A stretch of DNA of 64,000 bases. It comes from Labia minor (taxonomy: Eukaryota; Arthropoda; Insecta; Dermaptera; Spongiphoridae). This document shows positions 44,891-56,731 of this stretch, piece after piece. Location: NCBI GenBank assembly GCA_963082975.1, contig OY720350.1:40045851-40109850 (forward strand), written 5' to 3'. Every line of letters starts with the position of its first letter. Position 1 is the stretch's first letter. The notes under the pieces were generated by a model, which saw nothing but the letters and a program-made list of their open reading frames with translations, was not told where the DNA came from and made no database searches. The translations under genes were made by a program, and so were the position numbers.

Positions 44891-45195
44891 ATCTATATTA
44901 AATATATAAAAAAAACACCTCCAAATAAATTATATCATCCAAAATCAATTACAAGTTCATTTCTTTAATTTTATATACTTAGATGATTTTATACTTATTT
45001 TCATTTTATTTTATTAATTAGTTTATTTTTAACTATATTAATAATTAATATCGATATATTTATGTGATTAATAATCAATAAAAAGAAAAACCAATGTACC
45101 AGCTGTTTGGGGACCATATATTTATGTATAATGAAAAATCAATGTCCCAGCTGAACAGTCATATATTTATGTATAAAAAAACAAAAACCAGCGTC

Positions 45196-45213
45196 CCTAT
45201 TGTCCGGGCGCCA
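45196..45213 (-). promoter_or_regulatory. Primer binding site, tRNA-Lys-like
   Basis: Minus-strand TGGCGCCCGGACAATAGG starts directly after the 5' LTR. TGGCGCCCG matches the tRNA-Lys primer binding site used by several retroelements (TGGCGCCCGAAC); the match then diverges by one base. It fixes the element's orientation as minus. Confidence 0.8.
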
Positions 45214-46230
45214 TATACTCATGCGACCTTAATTGTACAATCGGTACTAAATAAATAACATAAGAGAGGGAAATTATATAAGAATAATTTATAACAAGAA
45301 AAAGAAATTTTATTATATTTAGATATCAATTAATAAACAAGATATATTTACAAACTTTGATTCATATTACGGTACACATATGTTTATTGTACAATTTCAG
45401 ATACATGAATAGCCTAAGCTCAACTTAGGTTGCTGGATAGAGACTCAACGGGGGGATCTACTGGTTTTTATTTATTTTATAACCTTTAACACGAGACACT
45501 TAATAGATAGACGTTATTAATAGAAAAAGTCAGTACGATACGGTAATGCTGTGATGATATAGGAAGTAGGTGTATTTTCTTCGTTTTCCAACTAGAGACA
45601 AAAAGGCATAACGAAAAGCGATATCCGGAAACGGCGATGACTTAAAACTTGCACGTAACCTGAACTTGCGGTAGTCTAAAACAGCAGCTAACCGGAAACT
45701 TGCGGTAGCCTAGAACTGGCGGTATCCTAAAACTTGGCCGTAACCTAAAAACTTGGCCGTAACCTAAAAACTTGGCCGTAACCTAAAAACTTGGCCGTAA
45801 CCTAAAAACTTGGCCGTAACCTAAAAACTGTAATAACTCATTAATAACAGGTACGGGTATTATTATAAGCGTTATTCATAAAGACATATATTATAATTCA
45901 CTCTTACCGGTACGATATCTGATATGGGCGGTATTTATTGCAGGTAAATTTCACAACAATATATATATTTTATTCTTACAGACACTACTGGAGAGAAACG
46001 TTTACGGTAGAATTTTCGGTAAGATGCAATACATTAATTAATTCGATAGCGAGACGATAATATTTCATCCATTGGACAGGCGAGAATATCTCTTTCTTTT
46101 CACTTCATCCTATCACTAGGCTATATCCCCTCCCATCCATTAGTCAATCATATTGATTCCGATAGATGGCACGGGTATGTCCGTTTGTGCTTGTACGACT
46201 TTTCCTCTAATATTCAATCTCGGCGTTACA
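45214..46230 (-). repeat. 5' LTR, 1,017 bp
   Basis: Same sequence and length as 41,250-42,266 by direct comparison, including the five-unit 19-bp minisatellite. It should contain the promoter and start site; I could not place a TATA box or initiator with confidence in such AT-rich sequence. Confidence 0.93.
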
Positions 46231-46436
46231 AAGCATTATTGTTTAACCGAAATATGAATATATTTTTCAAGGTGAATCGGTACTAAAGAGGGTCACGACA
46301 AATCTAGGAAGGGATAAAACAATTGGAGAAAAGTTGGGCAAAGAGTACAAAGATCAAAGAATTAAAAAATAAAATAATTTTTTATCCAAAAACTTGTAAT
46401 TCATTCAAAAAGTCACGGACTTATTGACCTGCACTC
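46231..46436 (+). mobile_element. Mariner, right part, split by LTR element
   Basis: Resumes at AAGCATTATTGTTTAACC and, after an internal deletion, reads GGAAGGGATAAAACAATTGG, the transposase C-terminal region shared with 16,870-16,930, then AAATAATTTTTTATCCAAAA and the terminal repeat CACGGACTTATTGACCTGCA. Together with 41,065-41,249 it makes one ~390-bp deleted mariner. Confidence 0.85.
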
Positions 46437-48436
46437 GTACAGGCAGGTAGTAGGTAGAGGCATCACTGTATGACAAAACTTTTTGTCACTTCGAACTTCA
46501 TTCAAACAGCTTTATTTTCTGCTGAAAAAATAGTTTTTGTTTCAAGGAATGAGAAGAATAAGTGGCTTACTTGATAAGGTTTTTATTACACCAAAAAAAA
46601 AAAAAAATTATTGAAAAAAAATAAAAAATGAGCAATTACCTAACTATTGAAAGATTTTTCTAGTGATTGACACTAAAGTTCCAGTCTTTGATAATGCATC
46701 TTTAATGACAAAAAACTGTACAGAATAGAAAGTATCATTATTATATTAAGTATAGTATTATATTTGTGAAAGTGGTTAGGTTTGAGCTCTCATCCTCCAG
46801 TACAGTAGTTCAGCATTTTACCGTTGATTGTAAAATAAATAGATTATTAAGAAAGTAAAAAAACAAATAAATAAATAAATAAAAATATATATGTTAGTAA
46901 TCCCGGGTTGTTATTAAATTTATCTCTTATTAGTTTTATTTTATTTCTTATTTGAGATGATAAATGAAAGTTGTAATGTAAAAGTACCACACAAATCTTT
47001 TTAAAGAAAAAAAAAAAAAAATTATCAATAATTCATAACATTTTCTTTCTCGCTCTCTCTTTTGCTATTTCCTTAGTATAATAACGCTGTGCTTAAATAC
47101 CCCATCCTGTTTTACCATCACCCTTAGTCTATTATACAATTAATATTGAAATATGATCTTCAAGTCAATTTGTTATGAAAATTATAACATTAAAGTTGAA
47201 TTTTCGAATTTTATCTCGTGATTAATGTCCTTAGCGAGGTAATTTATTTTCATAAGAATATATATATATATATATATATCTAAAGAAAGTTTTCAAAGAG
47301 TCATATGTATACATCTTAGATCTTCTACTCTTAAATTGCCCTCAACACGTAGATTTTTAAAAAACCTTAAACGGCATTGTTTTAAATTTAAATAATTTTA
47401 TTTAGAACTTGCATGAGAAATTTTATTCAGAATTCCCTTGTGTGAATAAAATTAAAAAAATTAATTCGTTGATGTGGAAAAATAATGTTTTTTTCTACAA
47501 ATTTATAATTTTAAAAATTTTAAAATCTAAAAAATGAAAATATATTAGAAGATTGTGTTTACCCATAGATTTTTTATTTTTTAAATTTATAAACCTATAT
47601 AGTCCAAATAGGTTTTATGGAATTTGAGAATAATAATTTATATTTATATCCAAAATGAAAGAAAATTCATAATAGACAAATTTCCATAATAAATTTTAAA
47701 CACCTTTTTATAGAAATATAGAAATATATATTACATATATATATATATATAATCCTAAGAGGTGACGTGTCCCAACATGCATCAGTCCGCTTGAATCGGA
47801 GCAAGCGTACGGTTACTTGAAAACGACTGCAGAATAAGCAGTTGAAACATTGTACAATTATTTTAATTTAATAAATAATTTTATACAAATAATGTGGTCT
47901 TTTAATAAAAATTCTCTTAATAAATATATAATCCTATTTACTAGCAATCTATTTTTTTAATCTTTTTTAGATCCTTCATAGTTTTAAAGTTTTAGAGTTT
48001 GATTGAATTAAATATTTAGCTAGCGAAGAGATGAATTAATTTACCTTTTTTTTCTTCCTCCACTTCCTTTCATTTTATATCATCGATGTGATCCCATAAA
48101 AAAAGCATTACTCATTCAAATGACGGGAATATAAATAAAAACTGTCAATCTACCTGACATAAGAATAACATCTTAAAACCGATACAAATTGGTAAATGGT
48201 TGATGGATTCAAAATAAAAAAAAAATTGTTATAATTAATTAAAATATACAATTTAAATAATAATAAATTTTTCTTATCAATATTCTTTTAAACAACAATT
48301 ATTTAATAAATGTAGTATTCTCTACATAAGACCCATTATTTCCGATATATAAGCCAAACAACAAAATAGTTACCTCAAAATAAACCCTCCTTAACTGGTC
48401 TTTTTAGATTAAGATTATGGAAAAAATTAAACTTAA
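46437..48436. other. AT-rich stretch
   Basis: AT-rich DNA with a TA tract near 47261-47279. A patch at 47,757-47,860 (GGTGACGTGTCCCAACATGC; stem CGACTGC/GCAGTTG followed by AAAC) resembles the 3' ends of some retroelements (see findings). No gene is recognised. Confidence 0.4.
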
Positions 48437-48960
48437 ATAAGTTGACCTGTGGCCAGGCACAGAAGCGACCGACGGTTTGAAATAAATTAATTTTCAGCTA
48501 CAGAAACAATTCTAAATAATTTAAATGTATTTATTAATGCAATAAAAAACAGATATAGTTATAACTGTCATATAATTTTAAATTAAGAAAAAACTAATGA
48601 AGATGATTTTTTCCGAGGATAAAACCAATACAAAGTGCATGATTCGGGGAGTTATTTAAAAAATGTCCTCATGTGAAATATGATGTGAAAGTAACCCTTC
48701 CCTTCCTATCGTCGATCGGTAATACTACCACTTCCGGTTTCCAGATATATACCAAAAGTTGATCAATTCATCATACTGATATATTAAGTAAATATACCAA
48801 ATTTTATCAAAATCCGTTCAGCTGTTCAAGCTTTACACATCTATACGGACGGACGGACAGACATCATGCTAAAAATACTTTTTTCTGTTAACAAAATGCA
48901 TGATTCGTGGAGATATGTAAAAATCTCCATATGTGAAATTTGGTATCGTCGGTCGGTAAA
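48437..48960 (-). mobile_element. HINE-B copy with internal deletions
   Basis: Both ends present: hairpin end GACCTGTGGCCAGG (right stem changed to CACAGAAG), subterminal CGACCGACGG, and outer end GGTATCGTCGGTCGGTAAA. The outer module has lost about 25 bp (TGTGAAAACAATACCTCCCTTAC region). The internal module CCTTCCTATCGTCGATCGGT, the core ACCAAATTTTATCAAAATCC and a short GGAC microsatellite are present. A segment after CAGATATAGTTATAA is deleted. Confidence 0.88.
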
Positions 48961-50467
48961 AAAAAATTAAACATTCATATCAAAATATAAAATGGTAATT
49001 TTATTAAAAATTAGATTGAAATTAAAAATTGATTTGAATCTTAATTTAATATAATAATAATAGTAATAATAATAAGAAGAGGAAGAAGAAGAAGAAGAAT
49101 TTAAGAAATAATAATATTTCAATGTTAATATACCAATGTTGCTAATTTAAGACTGAGGCCCTAACATTAGAACATGAAGACCGTTACAACTTAGTATTGT
49201 AGATTGATTTTTGTTTATATTTATTTTTTTCATTTTTTTCTATTTTTCATCAAATATATTCAATTATAAATTTACTAATTTGTAAGTTTATATTGTTAAA
49301 GTAAGTAATTTTTTAATTTAAATGTCATAATTGGTCATTTATCAAATTTCAATATAGCGCTTCCATAAATTAAATACCAAGACTGGAATCTACGGATTGC
49401 TTGTAATGTATACAATCATATTCTATGCAATTAATTTCAAATTCACCAAATGTTATATTCAGTGAGTTATTTTAATTAATTAATATTTGAGTTCAAAATG
49501 ATTGAAAAAAATTATACTCTTTTATTAAAATAAAACAAGACTTAATTATTCTTCTATAAATATTAAACTAATGAAATTTTCATCAGCTAAACTTAACATT
49601 AAATATAAAATTAAACTATTATTAAATATTAGAGGAAATTTATAATTATTTTTTTATTTATCTTAAAATATGGTGTGCTTAAATAATAGAAACCTATATT
49701 ATAAATTGGAATAAAAAAAGGAAAACCTTTTCTTATTAATCCTTATGATATATTTAGAAAATCTTTTAATTAACATCGATATGAATAAGTTAATGTTAAA
49801 CTTTGTTTTTTTAATTATTATCTCTAATTATGAAACTTTATTTTAAATTATAAAGCAGAAAGAGCTGAGAGAATAAAGTTTTTTTATTTTTTTTTTTTAT
49901 ATTAAGCAGAATATTGAGTGGTTTGGTGAATGAACTACTTTAGTTTGAGAGGAAGGTGGTTAACGGCTGCTAAACCGGCAATGAATTATTTTTTTCTTAA
50001 TTTTTAGTTATAACAAAAATGACAAAGGCGAAAGTTTATTTTGATGAAAGATGTTTAAATGTATCTATTATTTTAAAGTAAGATTTAATTTACTAATAGT
50101 ATCACTTTAACAATATTAGAGTTAAATAAATAAATAAATAAATATATATAAGTGGGTATTGTAGGAAGAGAATGGAGATTCTCAGTTTCCAATTCGAACT
50201 ATTCCTATAATCTTCTCAAAATTGTATTCTATCTAGTTTTTTTATTGTCGGCAACCACATTTTGTTGATTTACTCGCAGGTCGTTTTCAAATTAATTCCC
50301 TTATAAATAAACTTTTTACCATCCTTTCTTTACCCAGATCATAATATTCTCTAATAAATATTCTTTAATTTCCATCATTCACCTGTGATTTTATCTTTTT
50401 TAATAAATTTTAAGAAGAATTCTAAAACTATTCTCGTCCTATAAAATCATGAACCAACTTTACAAAC
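48961..50467. other. AT-rich non-coding stretch
   Basis: AT-rich with an (AAG)n-like run at 49075-49100 and poly(T) runs. No gene or repeat family recognised. Confidence 0.5.
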
Positions 50468-51172
50468 CAATGGTTCTGTGCGGAATACGTATCGTGCACT
50501 ACATCCATTTTATCGTCGACAAAATCGTCCATCAGAGCAGTTAATTCGATTAGCCATGGAACGTTTTTGCACCACGTTTACTCTTATTAATAACTCGCAT
50601 CCCCAGAGACGCCGCACGGTGCGTACAGAAGAAGCTATTGCTACTGTAGAGCGTAACATTGAGGAAGACCCGAATGAGTAGAGAGCCATGATTACTAACT
50701 TTTTTATTCCTGAATTGAACAACCATAATGTCCAGGAGCTGTGGTTTCAACAAGACGGCACAACATGTCACACAGCTCGTGCCACAATAGATTTATTGAA
50801 AGACACGTTTGGTGACCGCCTAATTTCACGTTTTGGACCTATGAATTGCCCTCCAAGATCTTGTGATTTAACACCGCTAGACTACTTCTGTGGGGCTATG
50901 TAAAGTCATTGGTCTATGCGGATAAGATTGAACATTCGCCGTGTTATTGCCGATATACGGCCACAAATGTTGGAAAAAGTTATCGAAAATTGGACGTCCA
51001 GATTGAACTACATCCGAGCCAGCCATGGCGGTCATATGCCAGAAATCATATATAAAATGTAATGCCACAAGATTATCTTTCGTATAAATAAAATTCATGT
51101 CAATCGAATAATCCATCGTTGTTTTATTGCAATTTAAAGTTCTATACCTCTAAAAGAGAAACACCCTTTATA
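50468..51172 (+). pseudogene. DD41D mariner transposase, decayed
   Basis: The first part reads FCTTFTLINN, HPQRRRTVRTEEAIATVERN (helix-turn-helix region and linker). After a deletion come LWFQQDGTTCHTARATIDLL and FGPMNCPPRSCDLTPLDYF. From D of QQDG to the final D of TPLD there are 41 residues, the DD41D spacing. A one-base frameshift at about 50,888 leads to GAM-stop, while the next frame continues LWGYVKSLVYADK and, after another shift, RRVIADIRPQMLEKVIENWT to HMPEIIYKM-stop (51,062). The right end TTCTATACCTCTAAAAGAGA with ACACCCTTTA is the expected terminal repeat. The left TIR and first catalytic aspartate are missing. Confidence 0.82.
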
Positions 51173-52244
51173 TATATAGATATATTTTTACTAATTAAAA
51201 CTTTCAAAAAATCTTACATTATTTATTTTTAATAGACCAAATAAATATATCTTTATTTAAAAAATGTTAACCGTTAAAATTTATCTTTAATTTATTTATA
51301 GCTTATTACAAACCAGTTTCTATGCAAAAACTTTAATTTAAATGTAAAAAAGATCTTTTTTTTTTAATTTGTAAATTTTGAATCCATTTAAATAAATTAT
51401 AACGAATAAATTGTCCATAATTCATTTTTTAAAACAAGCATTGAAATTTTAAGTCCGTCAATAATTTTCTAATCATTGAGATAAGATAAATTCTAATTAT
51501 TTAATAAATAAAAGTGATCTCATTAAAATGAACAACGTTATCTCTTTCCTCTGTCTGTTGCATTGCAATCGACTCGAATGAATAATTTCAGTAAAACAAT
51601 TAACAATAAATGATACAATCGTTATAATCAAGCATTAGCTTCTTTATCGTTTTGTTAATTGTCCCCTGTCTAATCTTTTCTTTTCATTTTAAAAGTGAAA
51701 GATGACGTTAATTCAACGACAATTGGATTGGAAACGAAATGATAATTGATGGAACGGCTGCTGTTTATAACGAAACAAATCCTTGAATTGTTTGTAGCAA
51801 ATTACTACTTAGGGGGGGCTTTTGTGCACGCCACGTTAAGGACCTTTTGTGACGGTGGCGTATTCATTAACGCCATTAGTTGCCACAACCAAAGCAAACG
51901 CTTCGCATCTCCTCACCGCCCCCTCTTCTTGACTCAATCCAAGCTTAAGAACGAGGCAGGAGAGAGAAGAAAAAAAAAGCCATGGGAATAAATTGCCAGC
52001 CGTTTGTCGGCCCGCAGTTAAAGGCTCTTCAACGTTTTCTTGCGGGGCTTAAACGATCCCAATTCCAACAAACTATTATCTACCGAATATCAAAGATTAT
52101 AATAATCACATTGCGCATTATTGAATAAGAAATAATGAAGGAATATGCTTTAATCATTCTTCACATTTTATTAATTAATAAAAATAATACTATTAATAAA
52201 AAAAAATAATAATTTTAATTAAATTCTCCTTAATTATGTTCATA
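51173..52244. other. AT-rich stretch with unique GC-richer island
   Basis: About 51,640-52,080 is a unique, less AT-rich island with TAAT/ATTA-containing phrases (GCGTATTCATTAACGCCATT), GTGCACGCCACGTTAAGG and CTCACCGCCCCCTCTTC. It has no convincing reading frame (51,746-51,991 carries no known domain) and no copy in the window. It is a candidate host regulatory or conserved non-coding element. The rest is AT-rich. Confidence 0.4.
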
Positions 52245-52500
52245 AAATCGAAAAAGTTACAATGGGTGAGACAGGTTGTTAGAATGGGTGATGAAGGATT
52301 ATTGATGAGAATCTTATTTATGGTTGTACAATTGAGAAGTAACTAGATTCTAGACCAAGGAAACACTGGGCAAATAGTATAAAGGGAAACTTAAGGAGAA
52401 TCCGGAAGAAAAAAGGGTTTGGGGATGATAGAAGCTTAGGATAGGAATAGATGGAAGAAAATTGCTATTAAAGGAACAAACTTTTGAGATCAGAAAAGGA
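52245..52500 (+). pseudogene. LINE 3'-end relic
   Basis: Frames read KLQWVRQVVRMGDE (the RLRWVGHVVRMGDE motif of RTE-like LINE ends), then SRPRKHWANSIKGNLRRIRK and KKGFGDDR, matching the GRPRKRW..D..LR.IG tail. It ends with ATCTATCTATTTATG (GATA-type simple repeat). Stops and frame changes make it dead. It faces the next relic tail to tail. Confidence 0.65.
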
Positions 52501-52524
52501 ACATCTATCTATTTATGAATGTAC

Positions 52525-52745
52525 TTTCTATTGAACTCTAAAGTTCTTGTAAACACTAACTCTTATTCTGAGATTCCATCATCCAATTCCTATTCTCTCT
52601 TAATTCTCTTACATCTCTTTTATATTGTCTATCTACTCCCTTCTTGGTTTACTAAAATCGGTCGACATCCAATTGGTCACCTCATAAAACACTATACTAG
52701 TTTTTGCTTATTCAATCAAGCCACGTGTCCCTTTTCAATTCCCTT
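52525..52745 (-). pseudogene. LINE 3'-end relic, opposite strand
   Basis: Aligns in order with the minus-strand LINE end at 24,420-24,560: AACTCTAAAGTTCTTG, CCATCATCCAATTCCTAT, ACTCCCTTCTTGGTTTACTA, CGGTCGACATCCAATTGG. On the minus strand the remnant reads DVRE-like KRDVRELRENRNWM in a patched frame. The open plus-strand frame over this region is a shadow. Confidence 0.6.
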
Positions 52746-54190
52746 TCAGTCGTTATTTGCCTTTACATAGAGATCATGTAAACATTCTTTGTTATCCATT
52801 CTCTTTCATTCATAATTTCATGTTTTCTTCAGATCATAAATTCCACGAAGAATACTTTTTTCAAATTCTATTTTTGAAGTTTAAAAAATCAAAAATATCT
52901 AATTATAATAATAAATTTATTAAAATAGTAACTGATGAGAAGATTATATCTAGAACTAGAAATTGGTCAAAAGCAACAGGAAGAAATAAAAACTTTTTCA
53001 TCAGAATGTCGACTTTGTGGTCTTTAATCAGAAGGTTTAAACCTTCACTTCCTACTGGTTGCCCACCTCTATATAATAATATTTATGCAATTATTAAGAA
53101 AGTAATATTTTTAAAATTCAGATTAAAGAACATTATATTTTGACAGCTTGTTTTTCTTTAAAATATTAAAATTAAAAGTTAACGAAAATTGTATATGCAC
53201 TTAACAAATTATTGTTTATTAAGAAATAATACAAAACAAATAATCTTTTTTTTTAAATCGTTTTGGTAGATAACATTTCAGTTAAGTTAAGAATTTCAGT
53301 TTCTATTATAAATTTCGATTTTAAATTTTTGAATAAACTTTTAAGTTTACGAACTTCCACCCACAAGTTAGTAGTTCGAGACCTAGTTGATTTACCATTG
53401 GATAATAATAAATCATTTTCAATAGATAGAAATAAGTATTTTAATGAAAAATGAATAATGAACAAAACTATGTATTCTTATTCTTCTTCTTCCTACCATT
53501 TGTGATCTGCTGTTTTTGGACAGCCTCCAAGAGTCCTGTCCATTTGTGATGCGAATCGAAGAAATCCTCCAGCTAACTTGTAGCAAAAGTCTAACGAAAG
53601 ATTAGGAGGGTGGTTTACGAAGGATTGTTAATATTGAATTCATGGAATTTGGGATTTGATTAGTGTTTGGACACGACTTTCTCAAATGAAGTCGAGGAAA
53701 AGTCATGGCTTGTGAGAGCAGGGTTACTCCCTGAAGTGGACCTATCTCAATCGGGATCCTAGAGTGTTCACCCGATCATCTTAATTATATATTCTTATTA
53801 TATATTAAAATTAATATTTTTAAAATTAAATAAGATTTTTGTTTTTATTTCTTGAATATTAAATATGAAAACGAAGGTTTTTAAAATACAGGGATGTTTT
53901 TATTTAGACATCCCGTTTGTCTGTCTAAATAAAGTTGTCAGTAGCACATGAGCAAGAGCAGCATGAATAGGTGAACGCCTGCGCATGCCACTCAACCCTT
54001 TCTCCCACCCTCGTCGACGGATCAGCGTTGGGTGGGTGCATTTCCGTTGACTGTTAAACCGACCAACCCCAAACCATACAAAAATTTCCCTCGACTAAAA
54101 AGATAAAAAGAGAAACCAGAATGTATGTAACGTAGCCACACATCTACAACCATATAGGCCAATAAAGAAAAATGTTTTCGATGTTTATAT

Positions 54191-54235
<45 letters not shown>

Positions 54236-54944
54236 CAAAAAATTCAAAGAATACAAATAAGTTAAATAGAAAAAAAGAACGATCTTCTCGAAACAAACGA
54301 TTTTAATTTAGCTAAAAAGTTTTACTTGTCTGATTGAAGTAAATTCGAATAAAAGCTAATTTAAAAGAATGATAGAAAGAGATGAAAAAAATAAAATAAA
54401 AAAACTAAAATATTCATGAATCTTACACATATTATTTAGTTGTTCTTAAATTAACTTTTAAAATAATAAAAATAAATTAAAAATGTATATATTTATTTTT
54501 TTTAAAAATGAAAATAAAATATTTTCAAAATCAAAAAAAAAAAAATTATTTGATCAATATGCGGTATTGTTAGAACAATATAATTAATATTGGTCTAGGC
54601 AGCAGGACAAAAACACAGAAGGTATAAAAATAAAACTTCTTCCTATAATAGCATTTCGGTCATATATCAAGACCCTTTTTCAGGACTTTGATTTTGTATT
54701 TTTCGTAGATTTCGCACCAAAATCCCAAAGAGGGTTCTGTGGTACAATTTCTTTCTTTCCGTTTTCCTCCTGATTGACGGCTAACTCTTAGTAAAATATA
54801 CTTTTACTAATCAGCCAATATCATCATATAAATATAATTAGTTTCCCACAACTGATCCCTCTTATAATTGCAATAATGGCGAGAAGTTGTGCAACAGGTA
54901 TATAATTAGTTATTTGAAATAAATATGAATTATACTGAATTATA
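52746..54944. other. Mixed AT-rich stretch
   Basis: Holds a 128-codon plus-strand frame (52,757-53,143) that starts with TTG and has no domain I recognise; a patch at 53,480-53,780 whose end resembles the 3' region of the LTR element (see findings); a GC-richer patch at 53,930-54,120; a (TA)n tract at 54,190-54,232; and at 54,640-54,690 a retroelement-end-like phrase. No host gene is called. Confidence 0.4.
54190..54232. repeat. (TA)n microsatellite
   Basis: About 21 TA units. Confidence 0.95.
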
Positions 54945-55620
54945 TTGAATTCTCATTTCTTTTCTAATATCTGCCTTAATGAAAATATTCGATCGATTTG
55001 GACTAAACCCGCATTGATATTCTCCTAGTATCTCCTCCGCATATGGTCGTTTAATAAAACAATATTCGAGGGAATCTTATACGATGTCGTCAAAAGAGAA
55101 ATTCCCCTGTAGTTATTGCAGTTGTTTCCCTTCTTAAAGGGTGGGATAAGAACTGCCTCCAACCATTCTAATGACATTTTTTCCTTATGCCAGATCGGAA
55201 GAACTAATTTGTGCATACACTCTACTAAAGGTTTTCCTCCATATTTGAATAATTCTACCGAATTCCCACCTATTCCTGTCGCTTTATTTTTAAATTTTCC
55301 TAATCATTTCTACTACATGTAACATAGGTTCTTCGAGATTAATTTCCGCTGAGTCTACAGTTAAGGTTTCTGATCTATTACCTAGATTCGAATTTAATAA
55401 TTTTTCAAAATAGTCTCTCCATGTACTTTTAATATCGATTACGTCTGTTTTTAAATTATTATTAATATGTCTAATTAAGTCTAACCGTGACTGATAACCC
55501 TTTTTAATATTTTTAATTTCCATGTATAGATCTCTACTACTCTTGTGGTTACTTTCTTCTTTTTCTAATATTTTATTTTTTTTAGACTTTCTCTTTTTTT
55601 GTTCCTAATGATTTTCATCA
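54945..55620 (-). pseudogene. RTE-like LINE, N-terminal part of reverse transcriptase
   Basis: Minus-strand frames in order: IKKGYQSRLDLIRHINNNLK, STWRDYFEKLLNSN, EPMLHVVEMIRKI; after a frameshift near 55,283, KNKATGIGGNSVELFKYGG, CMHKLVLPIWHKEKMSLEWL, EAVLIPPFKKGNNCNNYRGI and SLLTTSYKI; then RPYAEEILGEYQCGFSPNRS and IFIKAD. These are the linker and RT motifs of RTE-like LINEs (W..YFE.LLN; NKATG.DG; P.YKKGD..NCNNYRGI; RPYAEEIIGEYQCGF.P.RS). The catalytic YADD region is beyond the break. Two or more frameshifts; a pseudogene. It may be the same family as 24,371-24,850. Confidence 0.85.
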
Positions 55621-56731
55621 CTATTTTCCTGATTTTAATATACTCGAATCTATCTACTTCGTTGATATATATATATTATCTAATTAATTATTATGTATTA
55701 TATATATTTATGGAGTGAAATCGGTAAAAGACAATGGTGCATAATTAAATATTCGCCTAAAAAAGAATAATTATTTTTTATCTTAAGATTAACGTATTGT
55801 TTTTTGAACTTTATCAAAAAATGAAATTAACGCCATTAATAAATTTTTATTACCCCAATCGGATATATACAACAAATCTAATAGAAATTTTTATGTGATT
55901 TCTTGAATGTCTTCATTCATAGGGGATCATAATAAGAAATAAATGATCTTTCTTTCGCCTTTTTAGTCTCCCTTTTATTATTTTCCCTTTATGGTTTATA
56001 AATGAGATATTTTTATATCTCAATAATTTGAAGAAAAAAACCCACATATATATATATTTATAGGTTGTTATTCCTAGGTAGATGTAGGTTTATGATACTG
56101 TTACAGGGATAAATATCAAGTTAAATAAATAAAATAAATAAATAATAGCAAGGATAAGTATATGTTATTGCTAAATCGTTTAAGATATTAATGAGAAAAG
56201 ATTTTTGAAAACAGATTTCAAATAAATCAATAAATGAGTTGTTATATTAAATATTTAACTAATTTAGAAAAATAATATGTCTTTAATTTGAAAATTTATT
56301 AAGATATAAAAATTATTTTACAAAAATAATTGATTGAATATAAATTAATTTAGCCTTTGATTAATGTAATAATAATAAAAAATAAAATTATTTTTTATTT
56401 TATGTATATATTTTAATAATTGTTTAGGAATTTCTACAAATCTAAGAAATATTTGTAAACATTAACATACAAAAATTTCTCTTCTAATTTTATATGAGTA
56501 ATTAAAATTTACAAAGTTATATTTTATCATTAACAATACCATACAATAACTGAAGTAGTAAAATACTGTACACTGTGGATGAAGGTTCAAATCTCACCAA
56601 GTTGACCAAAATTTAAAAAATATAAAGTAATAATTTGATGGAATAAAAATAAATAACTGACAACTGGCTATTAGGACTTAAACGCGATAAAAAAGAAAGA
56701 CAAAACAAAACTAGCTTTTAGTTAATTTTAA
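55621..56731. other. AT-rich non-coding stretch
   Basis: AT-rich with TA tracts. Nothing is recognised until the palindromic MITE. Confidence 0.5.

Larger units (their letters stand above)
41250..46230 (-). mobile_element. BEL/Pao-like LTR retrotransposon, pol-less
   Basis: A 4,981-bp insertion flanked by AAGC on both sides (41246-41249, 46231-46234). On the minus strand the order is: 5' LTR (46,230-45,214), primer binding site, ~1.7 kb leader with a ~308-bp tandem array, gag-like remnant (43,527-43,045), 48-bp proline-coding minisatellite, a 149-bp tandem duplication, polypurine tract, 3' LTR (42,266-41,250). Protease, reverse transcriptase, RNase H and integrase are absent, so it must have moved with proteins supplied in trans. 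The LTRs are the same length and appear identical over the parts compared, so the insertion is recent. BEL/Pao assignment rests on the gag remnant. Confidence 0.88.

Noticed and set aside
44890-45195. Search for protease/RT remnants in the LTR element leader
   Set aside because: The sequence is AT-rich and repeat-derived; no pol motif is found in any frame.
52757-53143. 128-codon frame, second longest in the window
   Set aside because: It begins with TTG, has no recognised domain and AT-typical residues; nothing indicates splicing or homology.
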